Source of the DNA: Paenibacillus sp. J5C2022
GTDB lineage: Bacteria; Bacillota; Bacilli; Paenibacillales; Paenibacillaceae
Assembly (NCBI RefSeq): GCF_025567625.1
Contig: NZ_JAOQJC010000011.1
Coordinates: 62,001-126,000 of the forward strand
Direction of reading: 5' to 3'
Length of the DNA stretch: 64,000 nucleotides
Each line of letters begins with the position of its first letter. The stretch's first letter is position 1. Below the pieces are notes generated by a model that was given only the letters and a program-made list of their open reading frames with translations, ran no database searches and was not told the DNA's origin. The translations under genes and the position numbers were made by a program. Of this stretch, positions 16,634 through 25,224 are shown one piece after another.

Positions 16634-17620
16634 TTAATAAGTATCCATGCGCAGCCTCTTCATCAGGCGTTCGTCGCTAAGCCAGCCGACGTAAGAACCG
16701 AGCGTCTGATATTGCTTGTCCATAAGCAGGACTGCCACGAACGGGTATTGCTTGCGGTGACGATAACGAACATCGCACCATCTGACCTCGTATCCCCAGC
16801 CGTGCTGGATCACTTCCGCACAGGCGAAGCTTGTGAAGTACAGGAAGGAGCGGATGGCGGGGTCGCTCTTCGACTTCTCTACGGCAGGATGGTCGTCGCA
16901 CTTGACGGTGTCCAGCCAGCTCAGATGATTGCGACGCAAATTGCCGACATGGAAGGTGCCGTCTGCCGTCTGCTTCACTATGTTCCAAACATCGAGCGAA
17001 ATGGTGGGAATGGCGATATAGGCATCTTCTTTCGCATGCGTCTTGTCGAGCCGGGCCAGTCTTCTTACCGTGCGTCGTGCCGAAATTGTACGCCATATAT
17101 AATAGAAGAACAGCAGCGCGTACATGAGCGGGAAGAGAGTCGCAGGATTGGCCAGTCCGCCTGCCCAGAGCAAGATGGCAATAATATGGACGGTAAAAAT
17201 AACGGGATCGAAAATATGAATGATGTTCCACGATATCCATTTCTCATTAAATGGTCTCATCGCTTGAGTGCCGTATGCGTTGAACAGGTCGGTCAGAACA
17301 TGCACAACGACCGACAGCAGTATCCATCCGCCGACATGCAGCCAAGGCAGACTGCCCCGGTACAGCAGCTGCAGCAAGCCTGTAAGCAGCACTGTCCATA
17401 CGAGAATGGCGGGCAGGGAATGAGACAATCCCCTGTGATTGCGGATGTAGCAAGCATTGCCTCTCAAGCGAAGCAGATTGTCGAAGTCCGGCGCTTGCGA
17501 GCCGGCTACCGTCCCGAGCAGAACGGCGGTTTGGACGGCGGGATTGCCGGCTACGACGGGGTCCACCATGGCCAGCCCGGCCAGCCCGATGCCCATCACG
17601 AGATGCGTTCCTGTATCCAT
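16634..17620 (-). CDS. yfhP: YfhP-like membrane-bound metal-dependent hydrolase
   Basis: A 328-residue integral membrane protein of the YdjM/YfhP (DUF457) family. It starts MDTGTHLVMGIGLAGLA and has the family motifs GSQAPDFDNLL and NHRGLSHS, whose Asp and His residues are the presumed metal ligands. Four to five hydrophobic helices fill residues 60-200, and the C-terminal third is soluble. ATG 17620 is used because it matches the family N-terminus and has GGGAGG 11 nt upstream; ATG 17629 is possible. The upstream extension to 17941 is not coding. The substrate is unknown. Confidence 0.9.
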   Translation of the reverse strand: MDTGTHLVMGIGLAGLAMVDPVVAGNPAVQTAVLLGTVAGSQAPDFDNLLRLRGNACYIRNHRGLSHSLPAILVWTVLLTGLLQLLYRGSLPWLHVGGWILLSVVVHVLTDLFNAYGTQAMRPFNEKWISWNIIHIFDPVIFTVHIIAILLWAGGLANPATLFPLMYALLFFYYIWRTISARRTVRRLARLDKTHAKEDAYIAIPTISLDVWNIVKQTADGTFHVGNLRRNHLSWLDTVKCDDHPAVEKSKSDPAIRSFLYFTSFACAEVIQHGWGYEVRWCDVRYRHRKQYPFVAVLLMDKQYQTLGSYVGWLSDERLMKRLRMDTY

Positions 17621-17712
17621 TTCCTTCATGTCCTCCCTGCGTGTATACTTGAGCTTAGTATCGACGACTGGCGACAACTTTATCATTGGTTCGGGAAGGG
17701 GACTGCAGCCAA

Positions 17713-17997
17713 ATGTACATATGTTTTGCAGAGTACAAAATTCATCCGGAGTATCGGGAACGCTATGTGAAGGAAACAGAACGCTTGACGGATGAATATT
17801 CCGGCAAGGTTGGTCTCTATGAAGGTACAGACCAGCCCTGCCTGTTCGTTGAAGTGTGGCATGCAGACAGCTCTGAGGAAGCGGAGCGCATAAAGAAAGA
17901 GCGCTCTGACGAGCGCTCAGCCTGGCATGTCGTGACGCCATGGATAGTCGGGGGCAGAGGCAAGCTCCATATATGGACGTTCAAGCCAATCCGCTGA
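17713..17997 (+). CDS. hypothetical protein, 94 aa
   Basis: A small acidic/basic protein beginning MYICFAEYKIHPEYRERY, with a central GLYEGTDQPCLFVEVWHA and a Trp-rich end (AWHVVTPWIVGG). The pattern of alternating strands resembles dimeric ferredoxin-like (ABM-type) folds, but I do not recognise the family. ATG 17713 has AAGGGG 11 nt upstream; the earlier frame start lacks one. It is divergent from yfhP, and its stop is 4 bp from the convergent gerQ stop. Confidence 0.75.
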   Translation: MYICFAEYKIHPEYRERYVKETERLTDEYSGKVGLYEGTDQPCLFVEVWHADSSEEAERIKKERSDERSAWHVVTPWIVGGRGKLHIWTFKPIR

Positions 17998-18001
17998 TCG
18001 G

Positions 18002-18514
18002 TTAAGCGTTCAACGGGGTGCTTTGCGTGATTGTCTGGCCATTGAAGGGATATTCATAATTGATCTGTTCGTTGAAGGTGACATAGTCCAGATTCAGCAT
18101 AAGAAGCAAGTAGCGCATGCCGGTGGAAGGATCGCTAATCACAATGTGGTCGCGTCCCGCCGCTTCAATGACGCCCTTGAAAATCTTCGCATTCCATTCC
18201 CGATTGTTCTCATAGGTCATGTAGAAGGTGGCCATCTTGCCGCGATTTAGGCGAAGTATGTTCTCGATATAGGATTCCTCACGCGCTGGCGCTCCGCCTT
18301 GCATATAAGAGCCGCTCGGCACGACGGGAGGAGTGGCTGCGGATTGCATGCTCATGCCTCCCATTGGAGCATAGGGGCTGCCGTAGCCGCCGAAGCCGCC
18401 GCCATAAGCGTATGCACTCGTATTAGGTGCTGTTGCAAGAGGCGACACATTGGGCGTTGAGGAAGGTCCCATATTGGCCATGCTGACTTGCTGTTTGTAA
18501 CCGTAATTCGACAT
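18002..18514 (-). CDS. gerQ: spore coat protein GerQ
   Basis: A 170-residue inner-coat protein needed in Bacillus to place the cortex-lytic enzyme CwlJ and cross-linked by transglutaminase. The N-terminal ~85 residues are a low-complexity Gly/Tyr/Pro/Ser region. The C-terminal domain is the conserved GerQ block, with YIENILRLNRGKMATFYMT, NREWNAKIFKGVIEAAGRD and LDYVTFNEQINYEYPF. It is monocistronic and convergent with the 94-aa gene. Confidence 0.96.
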   Translation of the reverse strand: MSNYGYKQQVSMANMGPSSTPNVSPLATAPNTSAYAYGGGFGGYGSPYAPMGGMSMQSAATPPVVPSGSYMQGGAPAREESYIENILRLNRGKMATFYMTYENNREWNAKIFKGVIEAAGRDHIVISDPSTGMRYLLLMLNLDYVTFNEQINYEYPFNGQTITQSTPLNA

Positions 18515-18741
18515 TCTTCTATTCCTCGCTTTCCATTTTAGTACACGGCATTATCTTTAACTTCATATGGGCTAATCACTACATGGTTATTGTATTGCAG
18601 GCTGCCGGGATTGGTTACAGAAGTTTTGTCACAATTTGAGTGGCGAATTCATGAACAAACAAGAGGAACATTGTCACCAACCCTTTTTTTCGGTATGATT
18701 AGTAACGATTCATCAAAGGTCACACTCGGGAGGCTCGCTTC

Positions 18742-19599
18742 GTGTTGAAGGATTGGATTGCATTGACGAAGCCGCGGCTGTTGCGGCTCAATATATTTGC
18801 CGCGCTGGGCGGCTTCTGGGTCGCTTCAAAATGGGATCTGGATATCCCGTTAATGATATGGATGCTTATCGGCTCTACATTGACGATGGCTTCGGCGACA
18901 GTCGTCAACAATTATTGGGATCGCGAATTGGATGAGAAGATGGAACGGACGAAGAACAGGGTATTGCCGACCGGCAGAATGAAGCCGCTCACCGTGCTGG
19001 CTTACGGTCTTATTCTCGGCATCGTCGGCTTGGCGGTTCTGTTCACAATGGTCAATCCGCTGACGGGCTTACTCGGTCTGCTCGGGTGGTTCGCTTATAT
19101 CGTTATTTACACGATATGGCTGAAGCGAACGTCGACATGGAGCACATCCGTCGGCGGCATCTCCGGCGCCATGCCTCCGGTTATCGGCTATTGCGCCGTC
19201 ACGAATGAGGTCGATGCAGGCGCTTGGCTGTTGTTTCTCCTCATGTTCCTGTGGCAGCCCGCCCACTTCTGGTCACTGGCCATTCGCAGAGTGGAGGAGT
19301 ATCGCAAGGCTGGATTTCCGGTGCTGCCAGTCGTGAAAGGGATCAAGCGCACGAAGATGCAGATGATTCCATACGTGCTGCTGCTGCTTCCGACGGTCGT
19401 TCTGATGTATACGTATCATTATGCCGGCATCTATTTCCTTATCATTGCCCTTGTGTTTACTGTCGTATGGCTCATTCATACATTGACCGGCCTGTCCGCG
19501 AACAATACGGACAAATGGGCGAAGATCAATTTCTTAATATCCGTCAACTACTTAATGATTGTATTTATTGCTTTAATCGCGAATACATTGAAGGCATGA
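18742..19599 (+). CDS. ctaB: protoheme IX farnesyltransferase (heme O synthase)
   Basis: A 285-residue UbiA-family membrane prenyltransferase that adds farnesyl to heme B, giving heme O for terminal oxidases. The diphosphate/Mg site NNYWDRELDEKMERTKNR is at about residues 56-73, and a second acidic motif follows the LWQPAHFW segment. About nine helices. GTG 18742 is the start, with GGGAGG (18728-18733) 8 nt upstream. It is followed by an Sco gene. Heme A synthase (ctaA) is 17.7 kb away at 37308 instead of adjacent as in B. subtilis. Confidence 0.96.
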   Translation: MLKDWIALTKPRLLRLNIFAALGGFWVASKWDLDIPLMIWMLIGSTLTMASATVVNNYWDRELDEKMERTKNRVLPTGRMKPLTVLAYGLILGIVGLAVLFTMVNPLTGLLGLLGWFAYIVIYTIWLKRTSTWSTSVGGISGAMPPVIGYCAVTNEVDAGAWLLFLLMFLWQPAHFWSLAIRRVEEYRKAGFPVLPVVKGIKRTKMQMIPYVLLLLPTVVLMYTYHYAGIYFLIIALVFTVVWLIHTLTGLSANNTDKWAKINFLISVNYLMIVFIALIANTLKA

Positions 19600-19636
19600 C
19601 AATTCGCTGTATCAATGGGGAATGGGGGAAGAAGAG

Positions 19637-20245
19637 ATGTCAACGCTGCGAAAGCACGGATTCAAGATTGCCGTATTGGCGCTCTGTGCCGTCATGGCCG
19701 TCTACTTGCTGCTGACCTATGTATGGAAGCCGGAGGAGAAGCTTGGCATGCTTGGCGCCGCGGCCGACTTCCAGCTGGAGGATATCGATGGCAATGCGTT
19801 CTCCATGGCGGAGTCGAATGGGAAAGTGCGGCTATTGTACTTCTATTTCGCCAATTGTCCGGATGTATGCCCGCCTACGACTTACCTGCTGTCGGAAGTG
19901 CAGGAGAAGCTGCGGGAGCAAGGGAAGCTGGGCACAGAAGTGGAGCTTGTCTCCATCACCTTCGATCCGGTACGGGACACGCCCGATGTGATTCGAACGT
20001 TCGCAGAGCGGACGAGCGTGGAATTCGACGGCTGGCACTTCTTGAGAGGCGGCGAGGAAGAGACCGTGAAGATCGCCAAGGATTATATGGTCGGGGTTAC
20101 GAAAATCGAGGAACAGAACACTTTCATTCATACGAACGTCGTTACGTTGATCGACAAAGACGGAAATATTCGCAAGCGGTTTTCCGGGACGGCGGAAGAT
20201 ATGAGCGTAGAGGAGATGATGAAGCAGCTGGATAAGCTGCTTTAA
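19637..20245 (+). CDS. Sco1/SenC-family copper chaperone
   Basis: A 202-residue membrane-anchored thioredoxin-fold protein that delivers copper to the CuA site of cytochrome oxidase on the outer face. One N-terminal helix (about 10-28), then the copper motif CPDVC (C74, C78) and the third ligand His165 in FIHTNVV. ATG 19637 has GGGGAAGAAG upstream; ATG 19622 is less likely. It is the second gene after ctaB, so the operon serves oxidase assembly. Its stop directly abuts the convergent toprim gene. Confidence 0.94.
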   Translation: MSTLRKHGFKIAVLALCAVMAVYLLLTYVWKPEEKLGMLGAAADFQLEDIDGNAFSMAESNGKVRLLYFYFANCPDVCPPTTYLLSEVQEKLREQGKLGTEVELVSITFDPVRDTPDVIRTFAERTSVEFDGWHFLRGGEEETVKIAKDYMVGVTKIEEQNTFIHTNVVTLIDKDGNIRKRFSGTAEDMSVEEMMKQLDKLL

Positions 20246-20620
20246 TCAGAAGTCTTCCTTGCTCCATACGGAAGCGGGATCGAGCGAGTCATAGCGGATA
20301 TGCTCCTCGAGACCCGCTTTTTCCAATTGCTGGACCAGATAATCCTCGGGAGTATGCTCTACTCCGGGATAGCCCTTGCGCGTGTACATGTGCTCGGCGT
20401 CGGGGAATACGTCGCGCAGAAGGCCTCTTATCCTCCTGCCTGAGGCATCATTGTCGGTGAAGATGAATACTTGCCTGTCGAGTACTTGGATGCGCAGCTT
20501 CTCCAGCTGCCGTGTTCCGGGCGTGCCATATGTGCACAGAACGGGTACGTCCGGCAGCAGCACGCGCTGCAGCTTGCTGCGGTCATTCTTGCCCTCTACG
20601 ATAATGATGGGCTCCGCCAT
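20246..20620 (-). CDS. yusF: toprim-domain protein (YusF-like)
   Basis: A 124-residue stand-alone toprim domain. The catalytic Glu is in IIVEGKND near the start and the acidic pair in FTDNDASGRRI near the middle, as in primases, topoisomerases and RNase M5. It lacks the C-terminal domain of RNase M5, like B. subtilis YusF. ATG 20620 is preferred (GAGGTGG upstream) over the GTG at 20629. It ends exactly where sco ends on the other strand. The biological role is not known. Confidence 0.85.
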   Translation of the reverse strand: MAEPIIIVEGKNDRSKLQRVLLPDVPVLCTYGTPGTRQLEKLRIQVLDRQVFIFTDNDASGRRIRGLLRDVFPDAEHMYTRKGYPGVEHTPEDYLVQQLEKAGLEEHIRYDSLDPASVWSKEDF

Positions 20621-20692
20621 CGCTTCCACCTCACTCCATCTCAGTCAATATCAGTATAGTGTGTCTAGTGTACCACGTTCCAAGGCGGAATT

Positions 20693-20719
20693 GAAAACAG
20701 CCCGCCGTGAAGGCGAGCT
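20693..20719 (-). terminator. terminator-like hairpin after the YjcZ-type gene
   Basis: On the minus strand AGCTCGCC and GGCGGGCT form a stem with one mismatch, followed by GTTTTC. Confidence 0.55.
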
Positions 20720-20738
20720 GCAGGGTCGAACGAAGGGA

Positions 20739-20876
20739 TTACCAGTACCCGGAGCAAATCGTGCATCCAATAATGACAAGCAAGATAAACAGGACAAGAA
20801 TCATCCCTATATTCGTGCCACAGTGATGATGAACGGGGCCAACGCCGCCTTTAACCGAAACATTGCCTCCTGACAT
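20739..20876 (-). CDS. YjcZ-family sporulation miniprotein, 45 aa
   Basis: A 45-residue protein: an MSGGNVSVKGGVGPVHHH head with Gly and His, then one hydrophobic helix (GMILVLFILLVIIGCTI), ending CSGYW. The Gly-rich head plus single helix is the YjcZ sporulation-protein pattern. On the minus strand GAGAGGTGG stands 5 nt before the ATG at 20876, and a hairpin follows the stop. Such proteins in Bacillus are small spore components of unclear role. Confidence 0.82.
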   Translation of the reverse strand: MSGGNVSVKGGVGPVHHHCGTNIGMILVLFILLVIIGCTICSGYW

Positions 20877-20975
20877 AACAGCCACCTCTCTCTCGCGGTC
20901 TATAATAGTCAGTGGTCACCTGACCTAATGTATCATATGTACTTCAGGGGCGAATGCCATGTGCGCATACCCAGA

Positions 20976-22139
20976 TTAGGAAAAATGGGTACTTGACGAG
21001 TAGGTTCGCGTGCGGTGGAAAGGGATCAAGGTAACGGCGATCATCAGAGCAATGAAGGCAATGTAATAAGGAGAGACATGGTCGCGCACCTGCCCCGCCA
21101 GCGTAGGACCAAGGAAGGCGCCAACGGAGAATGCGATGGACAGAATCGAGAACGTGCGGCCGTAGCGTGTGCCCCCGCTCAATTCAATAAGCAAGGTGGA
21201 AAGGGCCGGAAGCACAATGCCCTTCGCCATTCCGATGCCGAACAGCAAGGCTGTAAGCGGAAGCGGGAAGTCGGTCGCAATGCCAAAGTACAATAGCGCG
21301 AGAACGAATGTTCCGTAGAGCGTACGGTGATATGCGGGCAGGCGGTTCAGGAACATCATGCTTAGCGTGACCAGTGCGCCGATGCTGACAACGGAGAAGA
21401 GAAGGCCGGTCGTCATCATCGCCTCCTTCGTCTTCGCCAGCAGCGGCAGCTCGAACGAGAGAATGCCCTGAGCGCAGGCGATCCCGATCGGAAGCGAGTA
21501 GATCAGCCAAGGGATAGACGCTTCCGCTGGAGGAGCCGCGTGCTGTACGCCCTGTTTGCCCTCACTTGGTTGTTCCTGGCGGACGGAAGAGGCGTCCATG
21601 TCTTTGATAAAGAAGATCGCGCACAAGGCGGTTACGATTAGCACCCATCCAAGCAGTGTGAAGGCGGTGCTGAAGCCGATTCGGGCGACAAGATAGGCGC
21701 CAGCAGCGGGAGACACGACGGAGGCCAGCGTATGGACGAGACCGTTGCCCGCCATCAGCTTGCCCTGCTCCGTGATGCTGCTGGTCAAGCGAGCCAGCAG
21801 GGAGAGGCAAGCGGGGGAGAGGAAGGCCAGCACGAAGCCGCTCAAGGAACGAAGTACGAGCAGCTGCCACGGATTCGTGACATAGGCCTGGAACAGCAAT
21901 ATAATGCCTGCCGCCAGCAGGCTGAATACGATGAACAGGCGGCTGCCGTACCGGTCCACACCAATGCCGGCGATCACATTGCCCGGCAGGTGGGTAATGG
22001 AATAGATCCCCATCATGAGGCCGATGAAGGATGGTGCCGCGCCGATGGAGATTGCGAAGGGCGTCAGAATCGGATATTGCGCATGCAGGTCGAAGAACGC
22101 GACGAACAGGAACAGATAAAGCCATATTGCGGTTTTCAC
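20976..22139 (-). CDS. MFS transporter
   Basis: A 387-residue, 12-helix major facilitator protein. GTG 22139 (VKTAIWLYLFLFVAFFDLHAQYP) is the start, with GGAGG 7 nt upstream; the in-frame extension to 22238 has no membrane logic. The intracellular loop motif GIGVDRYGSRLF after TM2 is the MFS A-motif. A polar central loop (about residues 182-215) separates the halves. Probably an efflux pump; substrate unknown. Transcribed alone, divergent from the next gene. Confidence 0.88.
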   Translation of the reverse strand: MKTAIWLYLFLFVAFFDLHAQYPILTPFAISIGAAPSFIGLMMGIYSITHLPGNVIAGIGVDRYGSRLFIVFSLLAAGIILLFQAYVTNPWQLLVLRSLSGFVLAFLSPACLSLLARLTSSITEQGKLMAGNGLVHTLASVVSPAAGAYLVARIGFSTAFTLLGWVLIVTALCAIFFIKDMDASSVRQEQPSEGKQGVQHAAPPAEASIPWLIYSLPIGIACAQGILSFELPLLAKTKEAMMTTGLLFSVVSIGALVTLSMMFLNRLPAYHRTLYGTFVLALLYFGIATDFPLPLTALLFGIGMAKGIVLPALSTLLIELSGGTRYGRTFSILSIAFSVGAFLGPTLAGQVRDHVSPYYIAFIALMIAVTLIPFHRTRTYSSSTHFS

Positions 22140-22310
22140 AGGCGTGCCTCCTTGCAGGGATGTGCGTGTATGTATCCTATTACCTACTTGTACGCCCGGA
22201 TGGGACAGGATATGTCTTTCTTTTGGAAGAGGCGGCATTTACGACCTATTTCCGGTAAGCTATAATATTTTGTAATGGCAATTCGAGAGAGGTATAATGG
22301 AGGTATGATG

Positions 22311-22805
22311 ATGGAGTTTTTTGATTTTTCTTCCTATGACTGGGATACGTGGACGACGTTTTTGAAGGAGAACTGGCTTATACTGCTTATCGCGCTTATT
22401 GCGCTCTTCCTTGTCATCCGCATTGTGAAAACAATCATTAAGTGGGCAATCGTAGCCATTATCGTCATCGGGATCGTTCTCTATAGCGGCTATACGCTGG
22501 AGGATGTGAAGGAGATCGGATCGAAGGTGATGGACACTTCCATCGACGAACTGAAGGAACTGGGTTCGAAGGTGAGCGAGTCCGTCAAGCAAGAAGCGGT
22601 AAATGCCATGATGGGAGAAGCGCAAGACGCAACCTATACATTGGAAGAAGACGGCACTTATACCGTAGAGACAAAAAAAATTAAACTGAAAGGCGAGACG
22701 GGGGCCGGCCAAGTGTACGTCTCCGTTCACGGGGCGCCGTATATCAAGCTTCAGTTGGACGAAGCGATACAGGGATTCATTGAGCAGTCCAAAAGCAATA
22801 ACTGA
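22311..22805 (+). CDS. hypothetical membrane-anchored protein, 164 aa
   Basis: Not recognised. After a short aromatic head (MEFFDFSSYDWDTWTTF) come one or two hydrophobic helices (about residues 20-60), then a soluble domain of about 100 residues with an amphipathic helix (VMDTSIDELKELGSKVSESV) and beta strands. Three ATGs lie in a row at 22305, 22308 and 22311; GGAGGT ends at 22304, so 22311 has the best spacing. The gene stands 56 bp before the penicillin-binding protein and may be co-transcribed with it. Confidence 0.75.
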   Translation: MEFFDFSSYDWDTWTTFLKENWLILLIALIALFLVIRIVKTIIKWAIVAIIVIGIVLYSGYTLEDVKEIGSKVMDTSIDELKELGSKVSESVKQEAVNAMMGEAQDATYTLEEDGTYTVETKKIKLKGETGAGQVYVSVHGAPYIKLQLDEAIQGFIEQSKSNN

Positions 22806-22861
22806 TCGTTGGCAATCATGGGGTGAACCATTGCAATTTGCAAGTGTTAGGGGGGGCAGAA

Positions 22862-24967
22862 ATGTCGGATGATCCGCAAAAGCGGGAAATCGAGAATCGC
22901 CGACGGTTCTCGTTTCGATTGAATATTTTTTTCTTTGTCGTATTCGCCTTGTTCAGCGTACTTATCATTCGTCTTGCCGTACTGCAATTCGTGGAGGGGC
23001 CCACGTTAAGCCAAGAAGGCATGCGCAAATATATGAAGGACAATCCGCTGCCTCCCATTCGGGGCAACATCTATGACGCTAATGGCTATCCTATCGCCTA
23101 TTCCACATCGACACAATCGCTCTATTACACGATTCAGCCGTCCACCAGCCAAGAGAAATCGCTGGAGATGGCGAAGGAGGCGGCTGTGGAGATCGCCGAG
23201 GTGTTCAACGAATTCGGCGATCCCGATAAAGCGATGAACGTGGACGATGTCATCTTCCAAATGGACCTGGAATCCAGAAGGGATATCATTACGACGCCTA
23301 GACGGATCAAGTCGGGACTGACGAATGAAGAGATCGCTTATTTCATGGAGAATCGGTCCGCGTATCAGGGAATCGACATTGTGGAGGAGAGCATCCGGAA
23401 TTACGACGAGGATACGATAGCCGTGCAACTTGTCGGATACTTGAAGAAGTTCAAGGGCGTTCGGGTGGACAACGAGTTCTACAAGGGAAAGCTTGATGAA
23501 GAGGACAAGACACTGCAATATTTGGAGGAAGAAGAAGTCGGTCTCGACGGTCTTGAATTCATGTATCAGGATGTGCTGCGCGGCAGAAACGGCTTGAAGT
23601 CCTATCCCATCAACAACCTGGGCATGATCTCGGGACCAACCCAGATTACGTATCCGGAGAAGGGCTCCGATCTGTACTTGACGATCGACAAGGATGTGCA
23701 GCTGAAGACGGAGCAGGCGATCATGGATCATCTGGAGACGATCCGGAAGTCTTCCAATCCTTATGAGAGGGCTGAATATGCGCAGACGGGCTTCGCGGTA
23801 GCGATGGAAGTTGACACAGGGAAAGTTGTGGCGATGGCCAGCATGCCGGATTACGACCCCAACATATGGGCGGGCGGCAGCATCAGTCCCGAGGATTACA
23901 AAAACTTCAGCCACGTGCTGTCCAACGGCACGATCAGGTCGGTCTACGGCCCGTATGAGACGACCGAGGAGCGCAACAGACATCCTTCCTCCATCGTACC
24001 TTCAGGCTCGGTTATCAAGCCACTGACGGTATTGGTGGGATTGAACGAAGGATTCTTTACCCCGGCTACAAGATATAACGATACAGGTTTATTCTCATAC
24101 GGGAAGAAGGGGTATGAGACGTATATCCGCAATTCCCAGTTCAAGTCGTTCGGCAAAATTGACGGTGCGAATGCGATCCGCTATTCCTCCAATACGTTCA
24201 TGGCGGCCATGATCGGCGATCCGCTCTATATGAGGGGATCGGTGGACGGGAAGAGCAGCGTCGAAATATGGGACAGCTATATGAAGCAATTCGGTCTCGG
24301 CGTATCGACGGAGAGCGGACTTCCCGGGGAGAGCAGAGGCGTTATCGACTACTTCAAGGAAGCGGAGCGGGCCAGTCCGCAGTCGGCGCTCATTCAGGCC
24401 TCCTTCGGCCAGCAGGGCCGGTATACCGCGTTGCAACTGGTGCAATATACGGCGATGCTTGCCAATCGCGGCAAGCGGATGAAGCCGCAATTCGTGAACG
24501 AGATCCGCGATACGGATGGACGGGTCATTCAGACATTCCAGCCCGAAGTGCTCAATACAGTGGATTACCCTGACGCCTTTTGGAAGGAAATCGAAGACGG
24601 CATGTCGCAGGTTAGCGTGAAAGGCTTCGACGGCTTCCAGCACAGCTTCATGCGCAAGACGGGCACGTCGGAGCAGGATGTGGCCAAGCGCAGAGCGAAC
24701 AATGCCGTGTTCATCGCCTATGCGCCGGCCGACAAGCCCAAGCTTGCAGTTGCTGTCGTCGTTCCCGACGGCGGTTACGGCACTTACGGCGCCGCGCCGA
24801 TCGCCCGGCAAATCTTCGACGCCTACGATGCGGAGATTGGACTTCGCGGCGTTCCGAACGAAGCGCTGAAGTCGCCAGCCGACCTTGCTCTGGAAGGTGA
24901 AGGAGGACAAGAGGGAGCGGCAGGTGAAGGTCAGGAGCAAGCTCGCTCCGGCGAAGCTTCGGAATAG
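22862..24967 (+). CDS. class B penicillin-binding protein (D,D-transpeptidase, PBP2-like)
   Basis: A 701-residue cell-wall cross-linking enzyme anchored by one N-terminal helix (FFFVVFALFSVLIIRLAVL). The N-terminal dimerisation domain starts after PPIRGNIYDANGYPIA, and the transpeptidase domain has all three motifs: SVIK (S383), SSN (S442) and KTG (K599). The last 30 residues are a low-complexity Glu/Gly/Ala tail. ATG 22862 has a run of G (22849-22856) as ribosome site; the ATG at 22823 is less likely. It resembles elongation or sporulation PBP2 homologues, and which one cannot be settled here. Confidence 0.94.
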   Translation: MSDDPQKREIENRRRFSFRLNIFFFVVFALFSVLIIRLAVLQFVEGPTLSQEGMRKYMKDNPLPPIRGNIYDANGYPIAYSTSTQSLYYTIQPSTSQEKSLEMAKEAAVEIAEVFNEFGDPDKAMNVDDVIFQMDLESRRDIITTPRRIKSGLTNEEIAYFMENRSAYQGIDIVEESIRNYDEDTIAVQLVGYLKKFKGVRVDNEFYKGKLDEEDKTLQYLEEEEVGLDGLEFMYQDVLRGRNGLKSYPINNLGMISGPTQITYPEKGSDLYLTIDKDVQLKTEQAIMDHLETIRKSSNPYERAEYAQTGFAVAMEVDTGKVVAMASMPDYDPNIWAGGSISPEDYKNFSHVLSNGTIRSVYGPYETTEERNRHPSSIVPSGSVIKPLTVLVGLNEGFFTPATRYNDTGLFSYGKKGYETYIRNSQFKSFGKIDGANAIRYSSNTFMAAMIGDPLYMRGSVDGKSSVEIWDSYMKQFGLGVSTESGLPGESRGVIDYFKEAERASPQSALIQASFGQQGRYTALQLVQYTAMLANRGKRMKPQFVNEIRDTDGRVIQTFQPEVLNTVDYPDAFWKEIEDGMSQVSVKGFDGFQHSFMRKTGTSEQDVAKRRANNAVFIAYAPADKPKLAVAVVVPDGGYGTYGAAPIARQIFDAYDAEIGLRGVPNEALKSPADLALEGEGGQEGAAGEGQEQARSGEASE

Positions 24968-24984
24968 ATGATATAATGAACGGT

Positions 24985-25025
24985 CCTGCATGCCGGATGC
25001 GATCTGGCTGCAGGGCTATTTTTGT
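24985..25025 (+). terminator. terminator of the PBP gene
   Basis: CCTGCA (24985-24990) pairs with TGCAGG (25009-25014), extended by GCC/GGC inside, and is followed by GCTATTTTT. Confidence 0.75.
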
Positions 25026-25084
25026 GAAGAGTTTAGTTGATTCCCGATGTTCGTCAGCCAGGCGGATGTCATTTTTTTAAAATA

Positions 25085-25118
25085 AATGTTGCACTAGAGA
25101 AACATTTTTGTGTATTAT
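25085..25118 (+). promoter_or_regulatory. promoter with MntR/DtxR-type operator
   Basis: AATGTT (25085-25090) and AACATT (25101-25106) form a dyad whose centre reads TTGCACTAGAGAAAC, close to the Bacillus MntR box (TTTGC-N5-GAAAC type). A -35 TTGCAC (25089-25094) and -10 TATTAT (25113-25118), 18 bp apart, overlap it, so bound repressor would block RNA polymerase. It serves the importer operon starting at 25225. Confidence 0.7.
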
Positions 25119-25224
25119 TAAAAAAGAGGCGCAAGACTAAAATAATAGACTGAGGCAAAAATGTAGTAGTTCATGGGTGGGGAACAGAGAAAAAACATAA
25201 TGAAGGATCTGGAGGAGAAACGAG

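Noticed and set aside
16580..17770. 396-aa plus-strand ORF
   Set aside because: Antisense of the yfhP-like gene, which has clear family motifs and a ribosome site on the other strand.
24095..24991. 298-aa minus-strand ORF
   Set aside because: Antisense of the penicillin-binding protein, whose active-site motifs fix the coding strand.
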